DNA of 64,000 bases from an uncultured Sutterella sp. (GCA_905206365.1 CAJLHF010000006.1:1-64000), one strand, 5' to 3'. Shown: positions 27,460 through 38,974, counted from the stretch's first letter. Translations and numbers: made by a program. Notes: generated by a model not told the origin, from the letters alone.

Positions 27460-29910
27460 ATGATCCCCGAGGGCTTTATTACGAATCTGCTCGACCGCGC
27501 CGACATCGTCGACGTGGTGAGTCGGTACGTGCCGCTCAAGAAGGCGGGGCGCAACTACATGTGTTGCTGTCCTTTCCACAAGGAAAAGACGCCCTCCTTC
27601 TCGGTAAGCCCCGCGAAGCAGTTCTACAAGTGCTTCGGTTGCGGCAAGGGCGGCAATGCCATCGGGTTCGTGATGGAGATCGAACACCTCTCCTTCCCGG
27701 AGGCGGTGGAAAAACTTGCGGGCTACTACGGACTCGAAGTTCCGAAAGACACGTCGCCGCGTGCGCAGGCCGCCCGCGAAAAGTCGAAGACTCTGGCGGA
27801 CTTCATGAAGGAAGCCGCGGACTACTACACGGCGCAGCTTCGCGCGACGCCCAAAGCGGTCGAATACCTGCGCGCCCGCGCGATTTCGGGTGAAACGGCC
27901 GCGCGCTTCGGACTCGGCTATTCGCCCGAAGGCTGGCACGCGCTCGAAGAGGTCTTCAAAGAGAAGTACTCGGCTCCGGCCCTCCTTGAGGCTGGGCTCG
28001 TCAACGAGAAAAACGGTCGCCGCTACGACGCTTTCCGCGACCGTCTCATGTTCCCGATCCGAAACCCGAAGGGGCAGGTGATCGGGTTCGGTGCGCGCAC
28101 TCTGAAGGGCGACGAACAGCCCAAGTATCTCAACAGTCCCGAAACCCCCATCTACCACAAGGGGTCGGAACTCTACGGGCTTTTCGAAGGGCGCGATGCC
28201 GTGCACGAAAAGGGGCGCGCCATCGTGTGCGAAGGCTACATGGACGTGATCCAGCTTTCGCAGGCGGGTTTTCCCGAGTCCGTGGCGGCGCTCGGCACGT
28301 CGATTACACCCGAACACGTCAAGCGTCTCTTCAAGCTCACCGACCGCGTCTACTTCTCGTTCGACGGGGATGCGGCGGGGAGGAAGGCCGCGCGTCGCGC
28401 GCTGGAAGCGGCATTGCCGGTACTCACCGACACGCAGCAGGCGTGCTTCGTGCTGTTGCCGCCCGAGCACGACCCCGACAGTCTCATCAAAGCGAAGGGT
28501 CCCGAAGCGTACGAGCACGAGCTCGAGAACGCGCTGACGCTCACCACTTTCATGAAAAAGCTCCTTCTCGAAGGGAAGGAGCTCATGTACGCCGAGGAGC
28601 GCGCGAAGCTCGTCGCCGAAGCAAAGTCCTGGATTCTCTCGATGCAGGCGGCGCCCGTTCTGCGACTTGCGCTTGTGAAGGAAATCGCCGCGATGGCGCG
28701 CCTTCAACCCGAAGACGTCGAGCGTCAGTACGGGCTTGCGTCCGGTACCGCACCGCGCCACGAGGCGGGGGACGCTTATCGTCCGATGCGCGCCCGCCCG
28801 GGATTCGGGTACGGTGCGCGCGCGGGCGCTCGGCGCTCGGGTCGCTACGGTTATGCGCGAAACCCCTACGAACGGTTTGTCCCCGAGACGCGCGTTCCCG
28901 TGAAGGACGTGCGCGATCGGATGCTGCAGTGCTTTCTCTCGTACCCGAATCTCCTCACCGAATTTTCGACGGCGATCGAGGACGAATTCGTCTCGAGCAC
29001 GCACCCCGCGGCCGCCCGCATTCTGGAAGTGTGGCGTGCGGCGGCACAGGCTGAAAACGAAAGCGAGGGGCACGAAGTTCGTGCGGCAACGCTTCTGCAG
29101 GCCCTAGCAGAGTCGCCCGAGCGCGAAGCGTACGAGTCGCTACTTTCCGAAGAGCTCGTGCTCGAGACCCCCGAAGAAGGAGCGCGCCTCGAATTGAAGC
29201 GGTCGTTTCTCGACCTTGAACTCGAGCGTACCAAGATGCGCCTCATGGATCTCGGCCGCTCGGAGCGTCCGGATTTCGATCAGATGCGTCGCTTGATGGC
29301 GCGCCGCACCGAAGTCGAAGAGACGATCCGCCTCGTGCGCGAGGAGGAAGCGCGCTACCGCCGTCGGCAGGAAACGAGTTTTGCCGCGAGTACCGTCGGA
29401 GGCTCGGGTTCGTCGAACGAACGGGTGCTCTCCGACAACCCGAAGGTGCGCGAGTTGCAACTCCACCTCTTCGGCGGAGCGCCGAGTGTTCCGAGCGTTC
29501 GCAATGCAAACGGCGCCTCCGGTACTGCTTCAACGGCCGCCCCGCTCGGATCGACCGAATCGTCACGGGTTTCTTCGGGTAGGCCCTCGAACGCGTTGTC
29601 TTCGTCGGCGGCTTCCGACCGTGCCGAAGTCGCACGTCTTCTCGACCGCTCGAAGCGGGAGCGTTCCGGCTTCGAGCGACTCCCGGCAGACGTGCCGCCT
29701 TTCAACGCGAGCGAAGCCTCCGAAGGCTTCGAAACGCTTGCCTCGGGCCCGGACGACTTCGCCGAGGCGCCGTTGCCCGACGCGCCCGCGCACTTTGCGC
29801 AATTGCCTCCTCCCGACGATGAGGGCGAGTGGTCGTACGACGACGAAACATCGAACGACGACAACCTCGATTTCGGTATCGATTTGCCGTTGCAACCTCC
29901 GAAGCCCTGA
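27460..29910 (+). CDS. dnaG: DNA primase with long C-terminal extension
   Basis: DnaG lays RNA primers at the replication fork. The zinc-binding domain has CCPFHKEKTPSF (from residue 35) and CFGCG (58-62). The TOPRIM core has EGYMDVIQ near residue 257 and FDGDAAG near 302. A Gly/Arg/Tyr-rich linker (about 440-475) leads to the DnaB-binding helical domain (about 478-635). Residues 640-816 are extra compared with the 581-residue E. coli enzyme. They hold a short ordered-looking piece (DNPKVRELQLHLFGG), then a Ser/Ala-rich and finally strongly acidic low-complexity tail (DDEGEWSYDDETSNDD). The ATG lacks a strong ribosome-binding site. It is placed before rpoD as expected. Confidence 0.96.
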   Translation: MIPEGFITNLLDRADIVDVVSRYVPLKKAGRNYMCCCPFHKEKTPSFSVSPAKQFYKCFGCGKGGNAIGFVMEIEHLSFPEAVEKLAGYYGLEVPKDTSPRAQAAREKSKTLADFMKEAADYYTAQLRATPKAVEYLRARAISGETAARFGLGYSPEGWHALEEVFKEKYSAPALLEAGLVNEKNGRRYDAFRDRLMFPIRNPKGQVIGFGARTLKGDEQPKYLNSPETPIYHKGSELYGLFEGRDAVHEKGRAIVCEGYMDVIQLSQAGFPESVAALGTSITPEHVKRLFKLTDRVYFSFDGDAAGRKAARRALEAALPVLTDTQQACFVLLPPEHDPDSLIKAKGPEAYEHELENALTLTTFMKKLLLEGKELMYAEERAKLVAEAKSWILSMQAAPVLRLALVKEIAAMARLQPEDVERQYGLASGTAPRHEAGDAYRPMRARPGFGYGARAGARRSGRYGYARNPYERFVPETRVPVKDVRDRMLQCFLSYPNLLTEFSTAIEDEFVSSTHPAAARILEVWRAAAQAENESEGHEVRAATLLQALAESPEREAYESLLSEELVLETPEEGARLELKRSFLDLELERTKMRLMDLGRSERPDFDQMRRLMARRTEVEETIRLVREEEARYRRRQETSFAASTVGGSGSSNERVLSDNPKVRELQLHLFGGAPSVPSVRNANGASGTASTAAPLGSTESSRVSSGRPSNALSSSAASDRAEVARLLDRSKRERSGFERLPADVPPFNASEASEGFETLASGPDDFAEAPLPDAPAHFAQLPPPDDEGEWSYDDETSNDDNLDFGIDLPLQPPKP

Positions 29911-30274
29911 AATTTACAAAATCTTACATGATTGTCGCGCCATTCTCTTGAAACTCATAGGGGTTTTACCGAAGCGCTCGGGGCAGAAAAGCGGTATGCG
30001 TGGCAAAATTTCAAAATATCCCCGTTTGCGTGCCGAATGCGGAGACGACCGAATTCGGCCGGTTTCAGGGTCATCCCTGGTCGCCGACCGACATGCCGTT
30101 CGCCTTCGCCGGTGTTGCAACAACCGGTGGGCTCTTGTACTTTGCGTTTTCGACGTACGGTGCGCGTGCCCCGCGAGGGGATGACGGGCGGCGCGAGCGA
30201 TAACCGAGTTCGTCGTGCCGTCGGCTCCGAGGGAGACCTTTTCTCCTCGGGGAACGCTTTAGTGGGAGAGCTGT
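29911..30274. other. 364-bp gap between dnaG and rpoD
   Basis: No convincing gene is seen; a 67-codon GTG-start ORF at 30000 looks like chance. An imperfect dyad centred on GTTGCAAC (CCGGTGTTGCAACAACCGG, near 30110) is the only notable structure. There is no T-run terminator after dnaG, so readthrough into rpoD is possible, though the gap is large enough for separate rpoD promoters. Confidence 0.4.
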
Positions 30275-33160
30275 ATGGCGGGTTCGAAGAAGGCGACGGA
30301 AAAGAAAGTTGAAGAAAAGTCCGTCGCGCAGGCCGAGGTTTCGACGCCCAAGCGGACGCGGAAGTCCGCGAAGACGACGATCGGGACGGTCGGCCTCACC
30401 ATTTCCATCGAGGCGGTGGACGCGCCGACCACGAAGCCGCACCGCCGCAAGGCCGCCAAGAACGAGGCCGCAGGGGCGGTCGCGCCCGAAGGGGCGATCG
30501 ACGCCGCGGCCGACACGACGGTCGCCCTCGTCGATCCGGCTCCCGAAAGCGTGAAAAAGCCCGCACGCCGTACGCGTGCGAAAAAGACGACCTCGGAAGC
30601 CGCTACGGAAGCGGCGGCCGCACTCGAGAACTCAGAAAAGGCCGAAACCTCCGAGGTTGCAGTCGAAGCCGTTGTTTCGGGTGCGAAGCCCGCGAAGCGT
30701 AAGAGTACGGGTACGAAGCGTACGAAGAGCGCAAAGAGTGCCGAGAAGGCCGAGGCGGCGGAAAAAGCGGAGACGGTCGAACCGGCCGCAGTCGAAGCCC
30801 CCGCCGAACCTGCTCCGGTGAAGAAGCCCCGTCGCACCTGCGCGAAGAAGTCGGCGGAAGCGCCCGCCGACGTGTCTGCGGAAAATGCTGAAAGCGTCGA
30901 AAAGACGGAAAAGGGCGAAGCGACTGCAACCGAAGCCGCGGAAAAAGCCGCTCCCGCAGAGGTGCCCGCCAAGCGCAAGCCCCGCGCACGCAAGACCGCG
31001 GAAAAGACCGCCGCGAAGGCGAACAAACCCAAGCGCGCTTCCTCCCGCAAGAAAGCGAAGGAAGGGGACGAAGACGACGACCTCGACATGTTCGAGGGCG
31101 ACGTCGACTTTGCGGATGTGATCGACGACGAAGCCGACGACATGGACGATCTTCCCGTCGAGACGCTCCCCGACGATGCCGACGACATCGAAGATGTTGA
31201 AGAGGCCGACGGCTCCGAAGATGCCGAGGGTGACGCCTCGCCCGTTGCTGCCTCCGCGAAGCCCCGCCGTCGTTCGAAGGCCGCGCGTGAAAAGGCGATT
31301 CGCGAAGCGATCGAGCACGGTTACGCCGTCGACGAAGGCGATACGCGCGAAGACCGCCGCTCGCGCCTCTTCAAGCTCATCTGCATGGGCAAGGAGCGCG
31401 GTTACGTCACGTACAGCGAAATCAACGACAACATTCCCAACAGCCTCATCGACGACGATGCGATCGAGACGATCGTCAGCATCCTCTCGAACCTCAACAT
31501 CGCCGTGCACGAGGTGGCGCCCGACGAGGATCAGCTCCTCCTGCAGGGCGGCTCGGCCGGCCCCGTGAGCGACGAAGACGCGGAAGCGGAAGCCGAAGCC
31601 GCGCTCTCGACGGTCGACAGCGAGTTCGGTCGCACGACCGATCCCGTGCGCATTTACATGCGCGAAATGGGCTCGGTCGAACTGCTCTCGCGCGAAGGCG
31701 AAATCGAAATCAGCAAGCGCATCGAAGACGGCTTGAAGCACATGGTGCTCGCCATCGCCCGTTGCCCGGTGACGATCGAGGAGGTACTCAAGAACGCCGA
31801 TTCGATCCGCGAAGGCTCGATGGCGATCGACGATGTCGTCGACGGCCTAGTGACGCCCGAAGACACGACGAGTCCCGTCGGCCATGCCGAAGACGAAACG
31901 GATATGGGCGCCTCTGCCATGACGGTGGGGCAGCTCGAAGAGCTGAAGCTCAAGTCCCTCGAAGTGTTCGATCGCGTCCGTGCGAAGTTCGACGAACTGA
32001 AGACGATTTTCACGACGAAGGGGGCGGGAGCTCCGGAACTCGAACCGCTGAAGGATGAAATCCAGCACGAACTGATGGGGCTTCGCTTCACGGCGAAGAC
32101 CGCCGACCGGCTCTGCGAACGACTCCGCTCGACCGTGAACGACCTGCGCGCGAGCGAACGCGCGGTCTACGACGAACTCGTGCGCCGCACGGGCATCAAC
32201 CGCGACTGGTTCCTCGCCGAATTCATGCCGAACGCCACGCGCCTCGGCTGGGTCGACGATGTGGCCGCGTACTTCCCCGCAAAGCGCGACACGATTCTGC
32301 GCCGCCGCGCCCTGATCGAAGAAGAGCAGGTGAAGTTGCGCGATCTGAGCGCTTCGGCCTACATGTCGCTTGCGGAACTGCTCGACGTCTACAAGCAGAT
32401 GGCGACGGGCGAAGCCAAGGCCCGCAACGCCAAGCGCGAAATGACGGAAGCGAACCTCCGTCTCGTCATCTCGATTGCGAAGAAGTACACGAACCGCGGT
32501 CTTCAGTTCCTCGACCTCATCCAGGAAGGGAACGTCGGTCTCATGAAGGCGGTCGACAAGTTCGAATACCGTCGCGGCTACAAGTTCTCGACCTATGCGA
32601 CCTGGTGGATCCGTCAGGCGATTACGCGCTCGATTGCCGATCAGGCGCGCACGATTCGTATTCCCGTGCACATGATCGAAACGATCAACCGCATGAACCG
32701 CATCACCCGTCAGGTGTTGCAGGAAACCGGGGTCGAACCCGATTCCCGCAAGCTCGCGGAACTCATGGAGATGCCCGAAGACAAGATTCTCAAGATCATG
32801 AAGATCGCCAAGGAGCCGATTTCGATGGAAACGCCGATCGGCGACGACGACGATTCGCATCTCGGCGACTTCCTGGAGGATACGCAGACGCTCGCGCCTT
32901 CGGAGGCAATCCAGAATTCGAGTCTCTCGGAAACGGTGCGCCAGGTGCTCGACAGCCTCTCGCCGCGCGAAGCCAAGGTGTTGCGCATGCGCTTCGGCAT
33001 CGAAATGCAGTCCGACCACACGCTTGAAGAGGTCGGCAAGCAATTCGACGTGACGCGCGAACGCATTCGTCAAATCGAAACGAAGGCGCTTCGCAAACTT
33101 CGCCATCCGTCGCGTGCCGACAAACTCCGCAGCTTCATCGAAGGGGACGGCAAGGACTGA
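30275..33160 (+). CDS. rpoD: RNA polymerase principal sigma factor (sigma-70) with long histone-H1-like N-terminus
   Basis: This is the housekeeping sigma factor. The first 260 residues are Lys/Ala/Glu-rich with repeated [14 protein letters not shown] blocks. A strongly acidic stretch (about 265-320) follows, then region 1.1 (from about 337), region 1.2 ([12 protein letters not shown] near 454) and a non-conserved region. Region 2 (from about 722, [16 protein letters not shown]) has region 2.4 [17 protein letters not shown], identical to E. coli. Then come region 3 with the sigma finger [14 protein letters not shown], and region 4.2 ([23 protein letters not shown] near 915). At 961 residues it exceeds E. 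coli RpoD (613) mostly in the N-terminal part. Basic N-terminal tails occur in other betaproteobacterial RpoD proteins. GGGAGAG lies just before the ATG. A terminator follows, then a second sigma gene. Confidence 0.97.
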   Translation: MAGSKKATEKKVEEKSVAQAEVSTPKRTRKSAKTTIGTVGLTISIEAVDAPTTKPHRRKAAKNEAAGAVAPEGAIDAAADTTVALVDPAPESVKKPARRTRAKKTTSEAATEAAAALENSEKAETSEVAVEAVVSGAKPAKRKSTGTKRTKSAKSAEKAEAAEKAETVEPAAVEAPAEPAPVKKPRRTCAKKSAEAPADVSAENAESVEKTEKGEATATEAAEKAAPAEVPAKRKPRARKTAEKTAAKANKPKRASSRKKAKEGDEDDDLDMFEGDVDFADVIDDEADDMDDLPVETLPDDADDIEDVEEADGSEDAEGDASPVAASAKPRRRSKAAREKAIREAIEHGYAVDEGDTREDRRSRLFKLICMGKERGYVTYSEINDNIPNSLIDDDAIETIVSILSNLNIAVHEVAPDEDQLLLQGGSAGPVSDEDAEAEAEAALSTVDSEFGRTTDPVRIYMREMGSVELLSREGEIEISKRIEDGLKHMVLAIARCPVTIEEVLKNADSIREGSMAIDDVVDGLVTPEDTTSPVGHAEDETDMGASAMTVGQLEELKLKSLEVFDRVRAKFDELKTIFTTKGAGAPELEPLKDEIQHELMGLRFTAKTADRLCERLRSTVNDLRASERAVYDELVRRTGINRDWFLAEFMPNATRLGWVDDVAAYFPAKRDTILRRRALIEEEQVKLRDLSASAYMSLAELLDVYKQMATGEAKARNAKREMTEANLRLVISIAKKYTNRGLQFLDLIQEGNVGLMKAVDKFEYRRGYKFSTYATWWIRQAITRSIADQARTIRIPVHMIETINRMNRITRQVLQETGVEPDSRKLAELMEMPEDKILKIMKIAKEPISMETPIGDDDDSHLGDFLEDTQTLAPSEAIQNSSLSETVRQVLDSLSPREAKVLRMRFGIEMQSDHTLEEVGKQFDVTRERIRQIETKALRKLRHPSRADKLRSFIEGDGKD

Positions 33161-33191
33161 TCGGTCCGCCGACTGCTTCCGATTCCAATCG

Positions 33192-33229
33192 AGCCCCGAG
33201 CGCCGCCCGTGCGGCCCCGGGGCTTTTTG
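33192..33229 (+). terminator. Terminator after rpoD
   Basis: AGCCCCG (33192-33198) pairs with CGGGGCT (33218-33224), followed by TTTTGC. It separates the two sigma genes. Confidence 0.75.
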
Positions 33230-33276
33230 CTTCGGTTTTTCGCGGGCGTTTTGTCGGGGCAAAGTCCTCTTTCGGC

Positions 33277-33305
33277 TTGAAAAAGGCGCCCGATCGGTGT
33301 ATCCT
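33277..33305 (+). promoter_or_regulatory. Near-consensus vegetative promoter of the second sigma gene
   Basis: TTGAAA (33277-33282) and TATCCT (33300-33305) are separated by exactly 17 bp. They sit directly after the rpoD terminator and about 318 bp before the next ORF. It is the best -35/-10 pair seen in the window and gives the paralog its own transcription start near 33312. Confidence 0.65.
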
Positions 33306-33622
33306 GAGACCCTTTTTTCGCCGCGGTCCGAGGGTTTTACCTCATTGCCGTCCGAACGAAGCCGCCTCTTTGAGTGCCGCAGTCCCGCTTGAATCCCGGA
33401 CGCGGTTGCGGGGGATATCTCCGATACGCGCGGCTCGCCCAAGCGAAAGAACAAGTAAGCACACACCACCCGGAGAATTTCCGAACTCCCCGCAGGAGCG
33501 CGTTGCAGAAAGGGAAGTTCTTCGGTTTAACCCACACGAGCCGTCTTCACTCCCTGGAAACCGGACGTTCGCAGCAACGCCAGCGGCTGGGAGGAGGACG
33601 CTCTTCAATTTTGTTTGAATGT
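33306..33622 (+). other. About 310-nt untranslated leader of the second sigma gene
   Basis: Between the promoter and the first credible start codon there is no recognised protein. The leader is unusually long and ends with GGGAGGAGG (33589-33597), which is too far (about 25 nt) from the ATG at 33623 for normal initiation. An in-frame TTG at 33611 would be better spaced. A structured or regulated leader is possible, but no known riboswitch was recognised. Confidence 0.45.
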
Positions 33623-35560
<1,938 letters not shown>

Positions 35561-35638
35561 ACCGACGGGGCCCCTCGGGGCCCTCGCCTCCTTCGGAGTT
35601 TTCCGAGGATTCGCCCGAATTCTCTGGAAGGCCGCCCG

Positions 35639-35689
35639 GGCCCGAACGCGTTTCGTTTTGCTCGAAACGCCTCGGGCCTTTCGTTTTTT
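35639..35689 (+). terminator. Terminator after the second sigma gene
   Basis: A long stem (35639-35655 with 35663-35678, one internal mismatch) encloses a 7-nt loop and is followed by TTTCGTTTTTT. It lies about 80 bp after the stop. Confidence 0.9.
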
Positions 35690-35797
35690 CGAGGGAAAAA
35701 CGTACGAAAATCCGTCCCCAAGCAGCGTTTCGGCCCCGGACGCACTTAAAATCGAGGAATACGGCGCAATGCCGCACGCGCGCGCGCCGATCTCGGG

Positions 35798-35803
35798 TAC
35801 AAT
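35798..35803 (+). promoter_or_regulatory. Candidate -10 box of the CAT tRNA
   Basis: TACAAT preceded by GGG lies 19 bp before the mature 5' end of the tRNA, fitting a start a few bases upstream of it. The -35 region is GC-rich and not recognisable. Confidence 0.45.
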
Positions 35804-35821
35804 GCACCTCTTTCCAAAGGC

Positions 35822-35898
35822 GGGCCTGTAGCCAAGTCGGTTAAGGCAACGGACTCATAATCCGTCGATCCTGGGTTCAAGTCCCAGCGGGCCCACCA
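35822..35898 (+). tRNA. tRNA with CAT anticodon, probably tRNA-Ile2 (lysidine-modified)
   Basis: The 77-nt gene folds as a class I cloverleaf. The acceptor stem GGGCCTG pairs with CGGGCCC (one G-T), the anticodon stem ACGGA/TCCGT encloses the loop CTCATAA, the T arm is CTGGG/CCCAG with TTCAAGT, and CCA is encoded. CAT can be elongator Met, initiator Met or Ile2. The first base pair is G1-C72, which excludes a typical initiator. C4-G69 and the general shape favour Ile2, where TilS converts C34 to lysidine. It stands alone between the sigma gene and the helicase. Confidence 0.85.
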
Positions 35899-36020
35899 CG
35901 CTCCTCTTCACGCACGGTGCGTGTCCCGCCGGCGGGGCGCTCTACGAAACCTGCGCGACCGGCAGTGCGGTCGTTCTCCTTTACGGCATCGGCCGCCCCA
36001 CCTCGGATTTCAAAGTCAGA

Positions 36021-37463
36021 ATGTCCTCCTTCGATCAATTCGGTCTCGATCCCCGCATTCTTTCCGCCATCGCCCGCATGGGTTACGAAACGCCCACGCC
36101 CATTCAGGAAAAGGCGATTCCCGTGGTTCTGAAGGGCGGCGACGTGATGGGGGCCGCTCAGACCGGAACGGGGAAGACGGCCGGGTACGGTCTGCCGCTT
36201 CTCGGACGCATTCTGCCCAAGGCCAACACCTCGGCTTCGCCCGCCCGTCATCCGGTGCGCGCGCTGATTCTCGCGCCGACGCGCGAACTCGCGGACCAGG
36301 TCTCGACGAACCTCGAAGCCTACGCCAAAGACACTCCGCTTCGCGTGGGCGTCGTCTACGGGGGGGTGGACATCCGCCCGCAGGCCGACATGTTGCGTCG
36401 CGGTGTCGAAGTGCTCACCGCCACGCCCGGTCGACTGCTCGACCATGTCGCGCAGCGCTCCGTGAACCTCTCTCAGGTCGAAGTGGTTGTGCTCGACGAA
36501 GCGGACCGCATGCTCGACATGGGGTTCCTCCCCGACATCTCCCGCATTCTGCAGCTTCTTCCCGCCTCGCGTCAGAGCCTCATGTTCTCGGCTACCTTCT
36601 CGCCCGAAATCAAGAAGCTCGCGAAGCAGTTCTTGAAGCCCGATCCCGCGCTGATCGAGGTTGCCCGTCAGAACCAGACGGCCGAAACCGTGACGCAGGA
36701 AGTCTTCTCGGTGACGGAGCGCGACAAGACGGACGTGCTCATCGACATTCTCAAGACGCGCGGCCCCGAAGGCACGCCCCTCCAGCAGGTGCTCGTCTTC
36801 GTGAACGCGAAGATCACCTGCCGCCGCCTTGCGCGCACGCTCGAGCGCGTCGGCATCAACGCCGACGCCATTCACGGCGACAAGACGCAGGAAGAGCGTC
36901 AGGTGGCGCTCGATGGCTTCAAGTCGGGTGCGATCCACGTGCTCGTCGCCACCGACGTCGCGGCCCGCGGGCTTGACATCAAAGAACTCCCCTACGTCAT
37001 CAACTACGACGTTCCCTATTGCGCCGAAGACTACGTGCACCGCATCGGCCGTACGGGTCGTGCGGGCGCAAAGGGCGTGGCGACGATGCTCGCCACCCCT
37101 GCGGATGCCCGTCTCATCGAAGCGATCGAAAAGTTGACGAAGCAGTCCTTTGCTCCCGTGCCGCTCGCGCCCCAGCCCCGTCACCGCAGCGCCCAGCGGC
37201 GCGTCCCGACCGGAGCCGAGCGCGTCGACACGCCCGAGGACGAACGTCTCGCGCGCGAACGTGCCCGCGCGTACGTGCCGCCTTCGCAACGCCAGCGTGA
37301 TCCGATTTTCGACATGCCCTATCTCGAGCACGCCGCGTCGAAGCCCCGCGAGGAAGTGCCTGCGTACTTCGAGCGCCGTGAAACGAAGAAACGCCCCGTG
37401 GCAGCGCTGCTCGGCGGCTTCCGCTTCGTGCGATCGAGCGCGAAGAAGGATACGAACAGTTGA
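36021..37463 (+). CDS. rhlE: DEAD-box RNA helicase, RhlE type
   Basis: This ATP-dependent RNA helicase has 480 residues. Motifs run in order: Q-motif with F7 and PTPIQEKAIP, Walker A AAQTGTGKT (45-53), APTREL, TPGRLLDH, DEAD in VVLDEADRMLDMGF, SAT in FSATFSPEI, and HRIGRTGRAG. The C-terminal 100 residues are basic and Pro/Arg-rich, as in RhlE helicases, which act in ribosome assembly and mRNA decay. The assignment to RhlE among DEAD-box subgroups rests on length and tail only. The start ATG at 36021 begins MSSFDQFGLDPRIL. It is a single-gene unit ending at a bidirectional terminator. Confidence 0.9.
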   Translation: MSSFDQFGLDPRILSAIARMGYETPTPIQEKAIPVVLKGGDVMGAAQTGTGKTAGYGLPLLGRILPKANTSASPARHPVRALILAPTRELADQVSTNLEAYAKDTPLRVGVVYGGVDIRPQADMLRRGVEVLTATPGRLLDHVAQRSVNLSQVEVVVLDEADRMLDMGFLPDISRILQLLPASRQSLMFSATFSPEIKKLAKQFLKPDPALIEVARQNQTAETVTQEVFSVTERDKTDVLIDILKTRGPEGTPLQQVLVFVNAKITCRRLARTLERVGINADAIHGDKTQEERQVALDGFKSGAIHVLVATDVAARGLDIKELPYVINYDVPYCAEDYVHRIGRTGRAGAKGVATMLATPADARLIEAIEKLTKQSFAPVPLAPQPRHRSAQRRVPTGAERVDTPEDERLARERARAYVPPSQRQRDPIFDMPYLEHAASKPREEVPAYFERRETKKRPVAALLGGFRFVRSSAKKDTNS

Positions 37464-37488
37464 GCTCTCGGCTCGGTACCCTAAAAAC

Positions 37489-37524
37489 AACGCCCTGCGG
37501 CGCATGACGGCTCCGCGGGGCGTT
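37489..37524. terminator. Bidirectional terminator between the helicase gene and bioB
   Basis: AACGCCCTGCGG (37489-37500) pairs with CCGCGGGGCGTT (37513-37524). An A-run precedes it and TTTGTCG follows. It serves two convergent genes. Confidence 0.8.
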
Positions 37525-37551
37525 TTGTCGTTCGGGTTGGGCTTTCGGCAC

Positions 37552-38541
37552 TCAGGCGCGTGCGCCGTCCGGGTCGACCTCGACTTCAAGCGCGTAGCCC
37601 GCTTCGCGCGCGAGCGCACGGTCCGCCGCCGGAGCGGCCCCCGTCGTGGTGAGCATGTCTCCGGAAATCGCTGCATTGATCCCGATGCGCAGCGCTTCGC
37701 GCACGGTTTCGTGGGAAAGCGAGAGCCGTCCGCCCGCAAATCGGAGCGCCGCCCTCGGGTGAATCAAGCGAAAGAGCGCTGTCGTACGAAGGAATTCTTC
37801 GGCTCCAAGCGGTCGGCTTCCTTCGAGCGGCGTTCCGCCGATCGGTACGAGCACGTTGACGGGAATCGACGGAATGTCGAGCTCCCGCAGTTCGATCGCG
37901 AGATCGATGCGGTCTTCGAGCGTCTCGCCCATACCGATGATTCCTCCCGAGCAGACCTCCAGGCCCGCCTCGCGCGCGGCGCGCAGCACGGCCTTTTTGT
38001 CTTCCGTCGTGTGGCTCGTGCAGACGGAGGGGAAGTACCCCGAAGCGCTTTCAAGGTTGCAGTGGATGCGTTCGACCCCTGCTTCTTTTAGAGTGCGAAG
38101 CTCTTCGGGCCGCAGAAGACCGAGCGAGACGCACACTTCGAGCTTCGTATGGACCTTGAGGGCGCGAACCGCCTCGACGATCGAGCGCAGTTCGCGCGCC
38201 GAGGGTTTGCGTCCGCTCGTTACGAGTGAAAAACGCGTGAGTCCCTCGCGCTCGGCGCGACGGGCGGCTTCGAGAATCGTCTCCACGGGAAGAAAATCGT
38301 GCACGGCGCAATTCGTCGACCAGTGCCGGGATTGGGCGCACCAGCGGCAGTTTTCGCCGCAGCGCCCCGACTTCGCGTTCACGATTCCGCAGAGGTTGAA
38401 GGTGCGGCTCGCGCACCGCTTCGTCACCTCGGCCGCCGTGTCGAAAAGGTCCGCCGCCGGAAGGCGGGCTGCGTCGAGCGCCTCCTCGCGCGTCAAACCG
38501 TCGGGGAGGGCCCGTTGCAAAAGATCTTCGAGAACCGCCAT
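37552..38541 (-). CDS. bioB: Biotin synthase
   Basis: BioB is the radical-SAM enzyme that inserts sulfur into dethiobiotin. The 329-residue product has the 4Fe-4S motif C61-x3-C65-x2-C68 (CGENCRWC). The cysteines and Arg of the 2Fe-2S site lie in CVSLG, HCNLES and LRFAGGRLSLS. The frame runs far upstream, but MAVLEDLLQRAL gives the family length. The ribosome-binding site is weak. No bioA, bioD or bioF is near, so other biotin genes are elsewhere or biotin precursors are taken up. Confidence 0.95.
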   Translation of the reverse strand: MAVLEDLLQRALPDGLTREEALDAARLPAADLFDTAAEVTKRCASRTFNLCGIVNAKSGRCGENCRWCAQSRHWSTNCAVHDFLPVETILEAARRAEREGLTRFSLVTSGRKPSARELRSIVEAVRALKVHTKLEVCVSLGLLRPEELRTLKEAGVERIHCNLESASGYFPSVCTSHTTEDKKAVLRAAREAGLEVCSGGIIGMGETLEDRIDLAIELRELDIPSIPVNVLVPIGGTPLEGSRPLGAEEFLRTTALFRLIHPRAALRFAGGRLSLSHETVREALRIGINAAISGDMLTTTGAAPAADRALAREAGYALEVEVDPDGARA

Positions 38542-38974
38542 ATTGATTGTCCGTCGTGTGTGTTTATCGGGAAAAAGGAAGCATAGCGGAAGCAAGGGCC
38601 TGCCGACATGACTTAAGCGATCTCGCGTAGCGCGTTTGGGGGATGAGCAGGGAGGTCGCCCTTGAAAAATTTCTTCTCCCGTAAGAGAATCCCCTCTACG
38701 ACATTGCGAGTTGAGGGTCCTCTCCCTCACGCCAACCTGCCTTACCCGGGCAAGGTGGTCGCTCCGAAGGGCAAATGTGGTCGGTTTCGCGGAAGCCGAC
38801 AATTGTTCGGGTACACCCAGTGTGACCTCTCGCAGTTGTTGTATGCGGGAGGTTTTTTCGTACCTCCCGGTTGGAAATTCGGTTTGTGAGGGGCCTCGGG
38901 CCCCGGGGCGGATTTGTTTCCGGATTGCCGCGCCCGACACGGTGTCGAAGTCGGCTAAAGAGGAGTGACACACT
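38542..38974. other. 433-bp gap upstream of bioB and the AbrB-type gene, rich in inverted repeats
   Basis: No gene is seen. Structures include a near-perfect 16-bp palindrome at 38740-38755 (CCTTACCC/GGGCAAGG) and a hairpin CGGGAGGT/ACCTCCCG at 38846-38869 with T-rich loop. A GGGGCCT/GGGCCCC stem follows near 38892. The divergent genes suggest shared control sites. I looked for a known riboswitch consensus in front of bioB and did not recognise one. Confidence 0.45.

Noticed and set aside
30000..30203. 67-codon GTG-start ORF between dnaG and rpoD
   Set aside because: There is no ribosome-binding site, no recognisable family and it ends in a compositionally odd Arg-rich tail; most likely chance.
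33374..33622. In-frame N-terminal extension of the second sigma gene
   Set aside because: The translated extension is Arg/Gln-rich and unlike any sigma region, and it overlaps the leader behind a good promoter; the first downstream ATG is preferred.
38542..38974. Possible riboswitch in front of bioB
   Set aside because: Hairpins are present, but I could not match the order of conserved boxes to cobalamin, glycine, TPP or other known aptamers on either strand.
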